Source: an uncultured Prevotellaceae bacterium (GTDB lineage: Bacteria; Bacteroidota; Bacteroidia; Bacteroidales; Bacteroidaceae). Taken from it: DNA of 64,000 nt. The position numbers and the translations under genes were made by a program. Positions 27,435 to 35,417 of the stretch are shown piece by piece; positions within the stretch are counted from its first letter, which is position 1; the number at the start of each line of letters is the position of its first letter. Location of the stretch: NCBI GenBank assembly GCA_946540735.1, contig CAMNIN010000011.1:19557-83556 (forward strand). The letters are read 5' to 3'. The notes under the pieces were generated by a model. That model was not told the origin of the DNA and searched no databases. It saw only the letters and a list, made by a program, of their open reading frames with translations.

Positions 27435-29492
27435 ATGCAAAGAAAATATTTTTTGGCGGCACTGATACTGACCACGCTGTTCATCTCATGCGGCGTGGAC
27501 AAGAACCTGAAGCGAGGTGAGAAATACCTCGCCTTGGGAGAGTATTACGATGCCGCGACGGAATACAAGGCCGCCTATTCGAAGACACCAGCCAAGGAGC
27601 GCGAGAAGAGAGGTCAGATTGCCCGGAAGATGGCGTTGTGCTACGACAAGATCAACTCCACACAGAAAGCCATCGCCGCCTATCGCAATGTGATCCGTTA
27701 CAAGCAAGACGACGTGGACACCCACCTCGCCTTTGCCCGGCAACTGATGAAGAACGGCAACTACAAGGAAGCCGCATCCGAATACCAACTGGTGATTGAC
27801 TCCGTACCCGACCTGCAGATTGCCCGCGACGGTCTGTCGGGCGCCCTCTCCGCCCCCAAGTTGAAAGAGGCAGGGTCGAGATACACCGTGAAGAAGATGG
27901 ATGTCTTCAACTCCCGCCGCGCCGACTATTCCCCCATGCTGTTTGGCGAGGAGCATGACCAGCTCTATTTCACCTCTACCCGCAATGAAGCCGAAGGCGA
28001 CGAGCTGAGCGGTATCACAGGCACCAAGAACGGTGATATCTTCTTCTCGCAGAAAGACGACAAAGGAAAATGGAGCAAGCCGCAACGTGTGGACGGCGGA
28101 CTCAACAGCGCCTATGACGAAGGAGCCTGCTGCTTCAATGCCGACCAGCGCGAGATGTATATCACGCAGTGCAGTTCCGACCCCTCCTATCCCCGTTATG
28201 CCAAGATCTTGAAAGCAAGCCGCTCGGATGCCGCATGGGGCAAGCCCACGGAAGTGGCGCTGACCCGCGACACCCTCTCGAGTTTCGCCCATCCAGCCAT
28301 CTCTCCCGACGGGGAATGGCTCTACTTCACCTCCGACATGCCCGGTGGCGAAGGCGGCCTCGACATCTGGCGTGTAAGGATCACCTCCTCCGGCTTGGGC
28401 GGCGTGGAGAACGTGGGAGCCCCCATCAACACCCCCGGCGACGAGGAGTTTCCGACCTTCCGTCCCAACGGCGATCTCTATTTCTCCTCCAACGGCCATC
28501 CGGGGATGGGCGGTCTGGACATTTTCATCGCCATCATCGACGATTTCGGTCAGTATCAGTTGGAGCACCCCGGCTATCCCCTCAACTCACAGGGAGATGA
28601 TTTCGGCATGACCTTCGAAGGACCTCACAACCGCGGTTATTTCTGCTCCAACCGAGGAGACGGCCGAGGTTGGGACCATATCTTCAGTTTCGAGAAGCCC
28701 GAGATCATACAGACCGTGAAAGGATGGGTCTACGAGATGGACGGTTATGAGTTGACCGCAGCCCAGGTCTACATGGTGGGCAACGACGGCACCAACGAGA
28801 AGTTGAGCGTGCGCAGCGACGGTTCGTTTGAGCAAGTGCTCACGCCCGGAGTGGACTACGTCTTCCTGGCCACCTGCCGTGGCTACCTCAACCACAAGGA
28901 AGAGCTTCACGTGGTGCAGACCTCAGATTCGGAGGAGCACGTGCTGCAGTTTCCACTGGCCTCGATCACCGTGCCCGTGATGATCGACAACATTTTCTAC
29001 GACTACGACAAAGCCACCCTTCGTCCCGAGTCCACCCAAGCCCTTGACGAGCTTGTGACCCTGCTCAACGAGAATCCCAACGTGACCATCGAACTGAGTG
29101 CCCACTGCGACTATCATGGCAGTCAGGCCTACAACATCGGTCTGGCCCAGCGACGTGCTGAGTCGGTGGTGGAGTATCTGGTGCAGCACGGCATCGCCAA
29201 TGACCGTCTGACCCCCAAGGGCTACGGTAAGGAGAAGCCCAAAGTGGTGCGCAAGAAAGTGGCCGCCCAATACAACTGGTTGAAGGAAGGCGATGTGCTC
29301 ACCGAGGAGTTCATCAAGAACCTTGACGCCGACAAGCAAGCCATCTGCGACCAACTCAACCGCCGCACGGAGTTCATCGTTCTCCGCACCACCTACGGCA
29401 TGTTTGATCAGGACGGCAACCTGAAGAACCCGCCGAAGCCCAAGCAGAAAGAGAGCAACGACCTCAACGACGGTTTCGACATCGAGTTTTAG
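27435..29492 (+). CDS. porE: PorE-like outer-membrane lipoprotein (TPR, PD40, CRD, OmpA)
   Basis: 685 residues with a lipoprotein signal (LAALILTTLFISCG). Domain order: TPR helices (about 25-140; KYLALGEYYDAATEYKAAYS), WD40-like PD40 beta-propeller blades (about 165-400; YFTSTRNEAEGDELSG, PDGEWLYFTSDMPGGEGG, NGDLYFSSNGHPGMGG), a carboxypeptidase-regulatory-like domain (about 430-500), and an OmpA C-terminal peptidoglycan-binding domain (FYDYDKATLRPESTQALDEL; ELSAHCDYHGSQAYN). This exact order is that of PorE, a peptidoglycan-linked component of the type IX secretion system. It is consistent with type IX-like tails seen elsewhere in the window, though a generic OmpA/PD40 protein cannot be excluded. 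Confidence 0.85.
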   Translation: MQRKYFLAALILTTLFISCGVDKNLKRGEKYLALGEYYDAATEYKAAYSKTPAKEREKRGQIARKMALCYDKINSTQKAIAAYRNVIRYKQDDVDTHLAFARQLMKNGNYKEAASEYQLVIDSVPDLQIARDGLSGALSAPKLKEAGSRYTVKKMDVFNSRRADYSPMLFGEEHDQLYFTSTRNEAEGDELSGITGTKNGDIFFSQKDDKGKWSKPQRVDGGLNSAYDEGACCFNADQREMYITQCSSDPSYPRYAKILKASRSDAAWGKPTEVALTRDTLSSFAHPAISPDGEWLYFTSDMPGGEGGLDIWRVRITSSGLGGVENVGAPINTPGDEEFPTFRPNGDLYFSSNGHPGMGGLDIFIAIIDDFGQYQLEHPGYPLNSQGDDFGMTFEGPHNRGYFCSNRGDGRGWDHIFSFEKPEIIQTVKGWVYEMDGYELTAAQVYMVGNDGTNEKLSVRSDGSFEQVLTPGVDYVFLATCRGYLNHKEELHVVQTSDSEEHVLQFPLASITVPVMIDNIFYDYDKATLRPESTQALDELVTLLNENPNVTIELSAHCDYHGSQAYNIGLAQRRAESVVEYLVQHGIANDRLTPKGYGKEKPKVVRKKVAAQYNWLKEGDVLTEEFIKNLDADKQAICDQLNRRTEFIVLRTTYGMFDQDGNLKNPPKPKQKESNDLNDGFDIEF

Positions 29493-29498
29493 GTTTTT

Positions 29499-30920
29499 AT
29501 GGAATTGCCAGAGGGATTCACCACCTACACCCGCAAGATGCTGGGCGATGCGCTTTACGAGCGTTTCGCCGAAGGCATGGCCATGCCCTCGCCTGTGAGC
29601 ATCCGTCTGAACCCGCTCAAGTGCGACGGTCGGGAGGTCAACCCGTCTTTCGCCCCCCGGGAGGTGCCCTGGTGCAGAGGTGGTTATTATCTCAACGACC
29701 GTCCCGGCTTCACCTTCGACCCCCTGCTGCATGCCGGAGCCTATTATGTGCAAGACGCCTCGTCGATGTTTATCGACGAGATCCTGCGCCAGCAAGTCGA
29801 CCGTCCCGTCAGGATGCTCGACCTCTGCGCAGCACCAGGCGGCAAATCCACCGCCGCCCTCTCGGCCCTGCCCAGGGGCAGTCTGCTCTTCTCCAACGAA
29901 CCCATCCCCCTCCGGGCGCAGATCCTCTCGGAGAACATCCAGAAATACGGTCATCCCGATGTGGTCGTGACCAACAATTATCCGCAAGACTACCAAAGGA
30001 GCGGTCTGACCTTCGATGTCATCCTCACCGACGTGCCCTGCTCCGGCGAAGGGATGTTCCGCAAAGACGAAGGAGCCGTGGCGGAATGGTCGGTCCAGCA
30101 TGTGGACCAGTGCCATCGCCTGCAACGCGATATCGTGTTAGCGGCATGGGAATGCCTGCGCCCCGGCGGAATGCTCATCTACTCCACCTGTACCCTCAAC
30201 ACCAAGGAGAACGAGGACCAAGTGGTGTGGATGGTCGAGACACTCGGAGCCCTTCCCACAGCCATCGACATCGACGCTCGCTGGGGAATCATCGGTTCAC
30301 TCTCCGATACCTGTCCTTACCCCGTCTACCGCTTCATCCCAGGCATCGCACGAGGTGAGGGCCAATTCATGGCCGTGCTCAGGAAGGAAGGCGAAATCCA
30401 ACCCCAATCTACCAAGACGAGAAAGAGCAAGTCTGCCAAGGGAAAGAGCCAGAAATGCCCCGACGCCGCCACAGCCACCATAAGCAGTTGGCTGACAGAC
30501 GGAAGCCGATATGACCTGCAACAGACCGACAACGCCATCACCGCCATTCCGAAGGCTTGGGATGTCTTCAGCGGCGACCTGTCAGCACTCCGCATCCTCC
30601 ACCGTGGAGTCAGGATGGCCCTCATCAAAGGCCGCGACGTGATCCCCCAGCACGGTCTGGCACTCTCCGCCGCCCTTCACCGGGAATCCTTTACCACGGT
30701 GGATGTCGGTCAGGAAGCAGCCATCGCCTATCTCCGGAAAGAGAGCATCCTCCTGCCCCCATCGACCCCCCGCGGCTACATCCTGCTCACCTTCCATGAC
30801 CAACCCCTCGGTTTTGTCAAAAACATCGGCAACCGAAGCAACAACCTCTATCCTCAGGAATGGAAGATCAAGAGCACCCATATCCCTGAGAATCCCAATG
30901 AAATACTGATAAAGCAATGA
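29499..30920 (+). CDS. RsmF/NOL1-NOP2-Sun type rRNA cytosine methyltransferase
   Basis: 473 residues. The SAM-binding motif [18 protein letters not shown], the Asp motif [21 protein letters not shown] with the first catalytic Cys in PCSGEG, and the second active-site Cys in [15 protein letters not shown] identify a 5-methylcytosine RNA methyltransferase of the RsmB/RsmF family. The C-terminal about 150 residues look like a PUA-type RNA-binding extension. The last codons overlap thyA by 4 bases. The exact nucleotide target is not assignable from sequence. Confidence 0.92.
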   Translation: MELPEGFTTYTRKMLGDALYERFAEGMAMPSPVSIRLNPLKCDGREVNPSFAPREVPWCRGGYYLNDRPGFTFDPLLHAGAYYVQDASSMFIDEILRQQVDRPVRMLDLCAAPGGKSTAALSALPRGSLLFSNEPIPLRAQILSENIQKYGHPDVVVTNNYPQDYQRSGLTFDVILTDVPCSGEGMFRKDEGAVAEWSVQHVDQCHRLQRDIVLAAWECLRPGGMLIYSTCTLNTKENEDQVVWMVETLGALPTAIDIDARWGIIGSLSDTCPYPVYRFIPGIARGEGQFMAVLRKEGEIQPQSTKTRKSKSAKGKSQKCPDAATATISSWLTDGSRYDLQQTDNAITAIPKAWDVFSGDLSALRILHRGVRMALIKGRDVIPQHGLALSAALHRESFTTVDVGQEAAIAYLRKESILLPPSTPRGYILLTFHDQPLGFVKNIGNRSNNLYPQEWKIKSTHIPENPNEILIKQ

Positions 30921-31711
30921 AACAATACTTAGACCTGCTCGACCGGATCATGACCGAAGGCGTCGTGAAAACCGACCGCACCGGTACGGGCACACGCAGC
31001 ATCTTCGGCCACCAGATGCGTTTCCACATGGACGACGGTTTTCCCCTGCTCACCACCAAAAAGCTCCATCTCCGCTCCATCATCTACGAACTGCTGTGGT
31101 TTCTCCGCGGCGACACCAACGTGAAATGGCTGCAAGAGCATGGTGTAAGGATCTGGAACGAATGGGCAGATGAAAACGGCGAATTAGGTCCGGTCTACGG
31201 CCATCAGTGGCGCTCATGGCCCGACTACGACGGAGGAACCATCGACCAAATCAGTAAGGTGGTGGACCTGATCAGGCACCATCCCGACTCACGCCGCATG
31301 ATTGTGAGTGCCTGGAACGTGGCGGAAGTCGAGAAGATGGCACTCCCACCCTGCCATACGCTGTTTCAATTCTATGTCGCCGACGGGAAGCTGAGCCTGC
31401 AACTCTATCAGCGCTCCGCCGACACCTTCCTCGGCGTGCCGTTCAATATCGCCTCCTATGCCCTGCTGCTTCAGATGATGGCCCAGGTGACCGGTCTGAA
31501 AACCGGAGACTTCATCCACACGACAGGCGACACCCACATCTATCTCAACCACCTCGACCAAGTGAAGCTGCAACTCACCCGCACCCCTCGTCCGTTGCCT
31601 GTGATGAAGCTCAATCCCGAGGTGAAGGAACTCACCGACTTCACTTATGAAGACTTCGAACTGACAGGCTACGACCCCTGGCCCCACATCGCCGGCCAAG
31701 TCTCCGTCTAA
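30917..31711 (+). CDS. thyA: Thymidylate synthase
   Basis: 264 residues, the standard bacterial length. It starts [15 protein letters not shown], contains [12 protein letters not shown] and the catalytic Cys in [12 protein letters not shown], and ends with the usual [13 protein letters not shown]. It converts dUMP to dTMP and methylene-THF to DHF, which the adjacent folA reduces. It overlaps the rRNA methyltransferase by 4 bases. Confidence 0.98.
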   Translation: MKQYLDLLDRIMTEGVVKTDRTGTGTRSIFGHQMRFHMDDGFPLLTTKKLHLRSIIYELLWFLRGDTNVKWLQEHGVRIWNEWADENGELGPVYGHQWRSWPDYDGGTIDQISKVVDLIRHHPDSRRMIVSAWNVAEVEKMALPPCHTLFQFYVADGKLSLQLYQRSADTFLGVPFNIASYALLLQMMAQVTGLKTGDFIHTTGDTHIYLNHLDQVKLQLTRTPRPLPVMKLNPEVKELTDFTYEDFELTGYDPWPHIAGQVSV

Positions 31712-31740
31712 ACGAAAATCACAGAAAACCCCAGGAAGAA

Positions 31741-32223
31741 ATGCGTATCAACATCATAGCCGCGGTGGCAGCCAACCGTGCCATCGGACTCCACAACAAG
31801 TTGCTGTATTGGTTGCCCAACGACCTGAAACGTTTCAAGGCCCTCACCACGGGACACACCATCATCATGGGTCGCCGCACTTTTGAGTCGCTGCCCAAGG
31901 GTGCGCTGCCCAACCGGCGCAACATCGTACTGAGCCGTAGGAAGCGCGACTTCCCCGGATGCGACCACTATGCCTCATTGGGAGAGGCCCTGGCTCACTG
32001 CGATGCCGACGAGGATATCTACATCATCGGCGGCGCCAGTCTCTACAAGCAAGCCATCGCCATCGCCGACCGGCTCTGTCTGACCGAGATACACGACACC
32101 CCACAGGAAGCAGACACCTACTTCCCGCCCTACGACGACTGGCATGAAGAGACGAGAAAAGCGCATGGCACCGACGAGCGGCACCATTACGCATATGATT
32201 TTGTGGACTATGTCAGAGGCTGA
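31741..32223 (+). CDS. folA: Dihydrofolate reductase
   Basis: 160 residues with the typical N-terminus (MRINIIAAVAANRAIGLHNK), the LLYWLPNDLKRFKALTTGH loop with the folate-binding Asp, GRRTFESLPKG and the IYIIGGASLYKQA NADPH motif. It regenerates THF from the DHF made by thyA, 29 bases upstream. The stop is 17 bases from that of the convergent Lrp gene. Confidence 0.97.
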   Translation: MRINIIAAVAANRAIGLHNKLLYWLPNDLKRFKALTTGHTIIMGRRTFESLPKGALPNRRNIVLSRRKRDFPGCDHYASLGEALAHCDADEDIYIIGGASLYKQAIAIADRLCLTEIHDTPQEADTYFPPYDDWHEETRKAHGTDERHHYAYDFVDYVRG

Positions 32224-32240
32224 GTTCTCTCCCGTCGTGC

Positions 32241-32729
32241 TCAGTCTTCATCCTCATTCTCCTCGATGGCGTTGACCACCGGCAACTGCCGGTCGATCGC
32301 AGCATTGAAGGAGATGATGGTCTCACTCCTCGACAAGCCCAGGGGCTGCAGTTTGTCGTGGATGATATTGAGCAGATGGTGATTGTTGTGCGCATAGATC
32401 TTGATGAACATATCGAAGCCCCCTGTGGTATAGTGGCATTCCACGACTTCCGGAATCCGCTTGAGTTCCTCCACTACGGAGTCGAAACTCTCCGGATTCT
32501 TGAGGAATAGACCGATATAGGCACAAGTCTCATATCCTATCTTTTCCGGGTCGATGATGAACTGTGAGCCTTTGAGCACACCGCTGTTGGTGAGTTTCTG
32601 TATACGCTGGTGTATAGCAGCTCCGCTCACGTTGCAAGCCCTTGCCACTTCAAGGAATGGGATTCTCGCATCCTCAGCAATGAGTTTGAGGATTTTCTTG
32701 TCTAATGCGTCTAAAATGTGATTTGCCAT
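32241..32729 (-). CDS. Lrp/AsnC-family transcriptional regulator
   Basis: 162 residues from the ATG at 32729: an N-terminal HTH (about 1-60; LDKKILKLIAEDARIPFLEV, ACNVSGAAIHQRIQKL) and a C-terminal RAM/ACT-like ligand domain (about 70-150; ETCAYIGLFLKNPES, VECHYTTGGFDMFIKIYAHN). The alternative start at 32750 lies at or before the transcript start predicted from the -7 box at 32748-32755 and is rejected. Such regulators usually respond to amino acids. A short acidic tail (NAIEENEDED) closes the protein. Confidence 0.93.
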   Translation of the reverse strand: MANHILDALDKKILKLIAEDARIPFLEVARACNVSGAAIHQRIQKLTNSGVLKGSQFIIDPEKIGYETCAYIGLFLKNPESFDSVVEELKRIPEVVECHYTTGGFDMFIKIYAHNNHHLLNIIHDKLQPLGLSRSETIISFNAAIDRQLPVVNAIEENEDED

Positions 32730-32747
32730 AGTTTTTGTATTTTCCTG

Positions 32748-32778
32748 CAAAGATAGGCTAAAAAATTAAGATTTGCAA
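32748..32778 (-). promoter_or_regulatory. Promoter of the Lrp-family gene
   Basis: Minus-strand TTG (32776-32778), 20 bases, then TATCTTTG (32748-32755). The -7 box is so close that only the ATG at 32729 can be used, which fixes the start of the regulator. Confidence 0.7.
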
Positions 32779-32821
32779 TAAAAGGAGTCAAAAACTGACG
32801 AATCGCGAAGGAAAAGTCGCA

Positions 32822-33292
32822 TTATGGCTCATCAGCGACGGGCGAGGAGTTGTAATGCACCTTCAGTGCCCCCGCTTTCCGAAGCGCCATTTTCACGTCC
32901 GTCACGATGCCCATCGGCACATCCCTGTCGATCTTCATCGACACCGTCATCATCTCCTGCTCGTCGGGCAGCAACTGCTCTCGGAAGGCAGCCACATGCT
33001 CGTCCACCTTGTCAAGAGCCACATAGCGGTCGTTGACCTGTATGACAAACGTATCCCTGGCCACATCCCCAGAAGGAGCGACCGGTCTGCCGATAAACAG
33101 ATAAAGCGTGCTGCTGTTTTTCTTCAGTTCCGAGAGTCCATAGCCTTCTGGAGTCTGGTATCTCACCTTCATGGGCACACTCCGCATCGTGGTGACGATC
33201 ATGAAGAAAAACAGCACCGTGAAGATCAAGTCGGGCAACGACGACGTGTTGAGTTCCGGGATTCTCCTTTCCCCCCTGTCCCTGCGTATCAT
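32822..33292 (-). CDS. ExbD/TolR-type biopolymer transport protein
   Basis: 156 residues: basic N-terminus, one transmembrane helix (about 20-42; SLPDLIFTVLFFFMIVTTMRS) and a periplasmic domain. The D in LPDLIF corresponds to the proton-path Asp of ExbD/TolR. It overlaps the previous ExbD gene by 4 bases and is last in the four-gene operon. With ExbB it makes the proton-driven motor that energises TonB- or Tol-type machines. Confidence 0.9.
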   Translation of the reverse strand: MIRRDRGERRIPELNTSSLPDLIFTVLFFFMIVTTMRSVPMKVRYQTPEGYGLSELKKNSSTLYLFIGRPVAPSGDVARDTFVIQVNDRYVALDKVDEHVAAFREQLLPDEQEMMTVSMKIDRDVPMGIVTDVKMALRKAGALKVHYNSSPVADEP

Positions 33293-33879
33293 GGCAGTCC
33301 TCCTTCCTTGGCATAAAGTTCCGAGACCCGTTGCGGATAATATTCCCTGAGCGCAGCCCGCTGTTTCTCACTGCAAGCCACATACGAGCATCCGAAGCGT
33401 TTCTGAGCCAAATCCTCACGCAATTGCCGGTAAGCGTCTGCAATCACGTTCTGCACCTTGAAATAAGTCTCATAGGAAGTCTGTCGGTCGGCAGCGAGTC
33501 GGATGACATGAGCATCGGTGACCATACATTTTCCGAGCAGTTCGATTTGATGAGGATTTTTCTCAGGTAAGTCAGCGTCGTTGTCTGGATTATCGACGAA
33601 AGACATCACCTTCTCCTTCAGTTCTCCGATCAACATGGTATCACCGTTCACCAGCATCTGGTTGTCGGCCGTGAGCGTCACCTCCAGCACATTGCGCTTG
33701 GTGATAACAGCAGGCTGTTCCGTCGCGGGAGCCTCAGGTGGCAGCAGGCGCGAGAGTCCCTTGTCGTCATCCATCGAAGTGACCACGAGAAACAAGATCA
33801 GCAGCGTGAACGAGATATCGGCAATGGAAGCCGTATTGATGCCAGGCACTTTGCGAGGCTTTCGTCTTCTGATTTTCAT
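33289..33879 (-). CDS. ExbD/TolR-type biopolymer transport protein
   Basis: 196 residues from the ATG at 33879. Helix IADISFTLLILFLVVTSMD contains the conserved Asp (in ADIS). The periplasmic part is longer than in the second ExbD. The longer frame from 33915 overlaps the upstream gene and is not used. Two unequal ExbD genes in tandem suggest a heteromeric stator ring, a frequent arrangement in Bacteroidota. Confidence 0.9.
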   Translation of the reverse strand: MKIRRRKPRKVPGINTASIADISFTLLILFLVVTSMDDDKGLSRLLPPEAPATEQPAVITKRNVLEVTLTADNQMLVNGDTMLIGELKEKVMSFVDNPDNDADLPEKNPHQIELLGKCMVTDAHVIRLAADRQTSYETYFKVQNVIADAYRQLREDLAQKRFGCSYVACSEKQRAALREYYPQRVSELYAKEGGLP

Positions 33880-33880
33880 C

Positions 33881-34381
33881 CTAACGTCGTTTGAAATGCG
33901 ACCAGATGGTGGCAACGGCCACGAGCGTGGTGGCCAGCACCATGAGTATCAGAGCAGAGATGACAAACATGTCGGTGACCCTAAGCCATACCGGTTGACT
34001 ATACTCCTGACCGTTGACACTCATCACCGATGTCGACCCGAGCAGGAAAGCCACCACCATGATCACGAGCGTCCCCAGGCTCACCGCCGTAGAGATCAGA
34101 GCCACGGGCACCCTGTTGACGGTTTTCTGCGTAGTCCCCCTTTTCCGTTTCGAGGAAACCACCGCCCATAAAGTCACGCCCACCGCCAGGGCCAGGATGG
34201 CGAACATGAAGACCAGCAATGCCGAGGTGAGTTCAGGTTCAATGAAATCAGGATCCTCAGCGTAAGGATGATGGTATCCGATGAGGAAAAAGAGCGCGAA
34301 GATCACCACCGTCAGTCCGAGAATGACATGGAGCACACGGTGTGAGGGGTCGTCTCTGCGCAGTTTTTGCAACCAACTCAT
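33881..34381 (-). CDS. Polytopic membrane protein of the Exb operon, unknown function
   Basis: 166 residues with about four transmembrane segments (LHVILGLTVVIFALFFLIG; LLVFMFAILALAVGVTLWAVV; ALISTAVSLGTLVIMVVAFLL; MFVISALILMVLATTLVAVA) and short loops. I do not recognise the family. It sits between exbB (4-base overlap at its start) and the first exbD (1-base gap), so it is probably part of the same motor complex. Confidence 0.8.
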   Translation of the reverse strand: MSWLQKLRRDDPSHRVLHVILGLTVVIFALFFLIGYHHPYAEDPDFIEPELTSALLVFMFAILALAVGVTLWAVVSSKRKRGTTQKTVNRVPVALISTAVSLGTLVIMVVAFLLGSTSVMSVNGQEYSQPVWLRVTDMFVISALILMVLATTLVAVATIWSHFKRR

Positions 34382-35223
34382 TTTCCAGTCTTTTTATAGT
34401 TCACGATGGTGTCGATCAGCGAGATCGCCCCGTCCTCCATCTGTGTGGTGAGGAGTTCGATCTTATTGAGGATATAATTGTAGAACACCTGAAGGATCAG
34501 GGCCACGATAATACCGAAGATGGTCGTGATCAAGGCCACTTTCATGCCCGAAGCCACGATGGTGGGACTGATGTCGCCCGCCTGTTGTATCTGGTCAAAA
34601 GCCATCACCATGCCCACCACGGTGCCCAGGAAGCCGAGCGAGGGCGCGATGGCGATGAAGAGGGTGATCCAGGAGCATCCTTTCTCGAGATTGGCCAGTT
34701 GCACCTGTCCATAAGCCGTGACCGACCGCTCTATGGCGTCCACATCCTCATGGATGCGCATCAGACCCTGATAGCAAATCGAAGCGACCGGCCCTCTCGT
34801 CTCTCTTGCGATACCCTTGGCCCCATCGATGTCGCCCGCCATCACTTTCGCATCGATGTCCTCCAGCAATTTCTTGGAGTTCACCTCTGCCAGCGTCAGG
34901 TAAATGATCCGCTCGATACAGAAGGCCAATCCGAGGATGAGAGCCAGCGCCACCAGCGACATGAAGCCGACATTACCCTCGATGAATTTCCGTTTCAGTG
35001 CTTTGTAGAATCCCTCGTTCGGTGCCTCTTCTGTCTGTTGCTCAAACTCCGCCATGTCGGCGGCCAGTATGGAGTCCATGTCATCGGCGGGAGTGTTTTC
35101 CGCCACCTCATCCTCCATCGCATCAGGAAGGGAGTCCTCAGGCACCTGTGCCAGAGCCGTGAAAGTCATCAGGACGGCCCCCACAAAAACCAAGAGGAGT
35201 CTCAAGCTCAATCTTCTCAACAT
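34378..35223 (-). CDS. MotA/TolQ/ExbB proton channel protein
   Basis: 281 residues from the ATG at 35223, with a cleavable-looking N-terminal hydrophobic stretch (LRLLLVFVGAVLMTFTALA), an acidic linker, then the ExbB core: a first helix (GFMSLVALALILGLAFCIERI) and a pair of helices (WITLFIAIAPSLGFLGTVVGM; ALITTIFGIIVALILQVFYNY). The Thr-rich GTVVGM proton-path region is present. The added periplasmic N-terminal segment is typical of Bacteroidota ExbB. The frame from 35406 contains the promoter and is rejected. It leads a four-gene operon that lacks TonB here. Confidence 0.92.
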   Translation of the reverse strand: MLRRLSLRLLLVFVGAVLMTFTALAQVPEDSLPDAMEDEVAENTPADDMDSILAADMAEFEQQTEEAPNEGFYKALKRKFIEGNVGFMSLVALALILGLAFCIERIIYLTLAEVNSKKLLEDIDAKVMAGDIDGAKGIARETRGPVASICYQGLMRIHEDVDAIERSVTAYGQVQLANLEKGCSWITLFIAIAPSLGFLGTVVGMVMAFDQIQQAGDISPTIVASGMKVALITTIFGIIVALILQVFYNYILNKIELLTTQMEDGAISLIDTIVNYKKTGK

Positions 35224-35249
35224 ATTCTTATTTTTTGCTTTATTGGATG

Positions 35250-35257
35250 CAAAGTTA
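35250..35257 (-). promoter_or_regulatory. -7 element upstream of the ExbB operon
   Basis: Minus-strand TAACTTTG, 26 bases before the ATG at 35223. CAAA (35272-35275) offers a TTTG only 14 bases upstream, so the -33 half is poor. Confidence 0.5.
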
Positions 35258-35373
35258 GTGCAAAAATCATGCAAACCACCCATAATATGGAATAAACTTT
35301 CAAAATCAGACATTATTTCTTGGCATGAGAAGTTTTTTTGCAAGAAAATGGATGCAGATTGAAGAATAATATC

Positions 35374-35381
35374 TATTTTTG
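35374..35381 (+). promoter_or_regulatory. -7 element upstream of the flavo-iron-sulfur dehydrogenase
   Basis: TATTTTTG, 36 bases before the ATG at 35418, forms a divergent pair with the ExbB promoter. No TTTG at the canonical distance is seen. Confidence 0.5.
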
Positions 35382-35417
35382 CAACAAACTTATATAATCT
35401 AAACACAAATCATTACT

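Noticed and set aside
28923..30125. A 400-codon minus-strand frame spanning the porE-like and rRNA methyltransferase genes
   Set aside because: It crosses two well-identified plus-strand genes and has low-quality composition.
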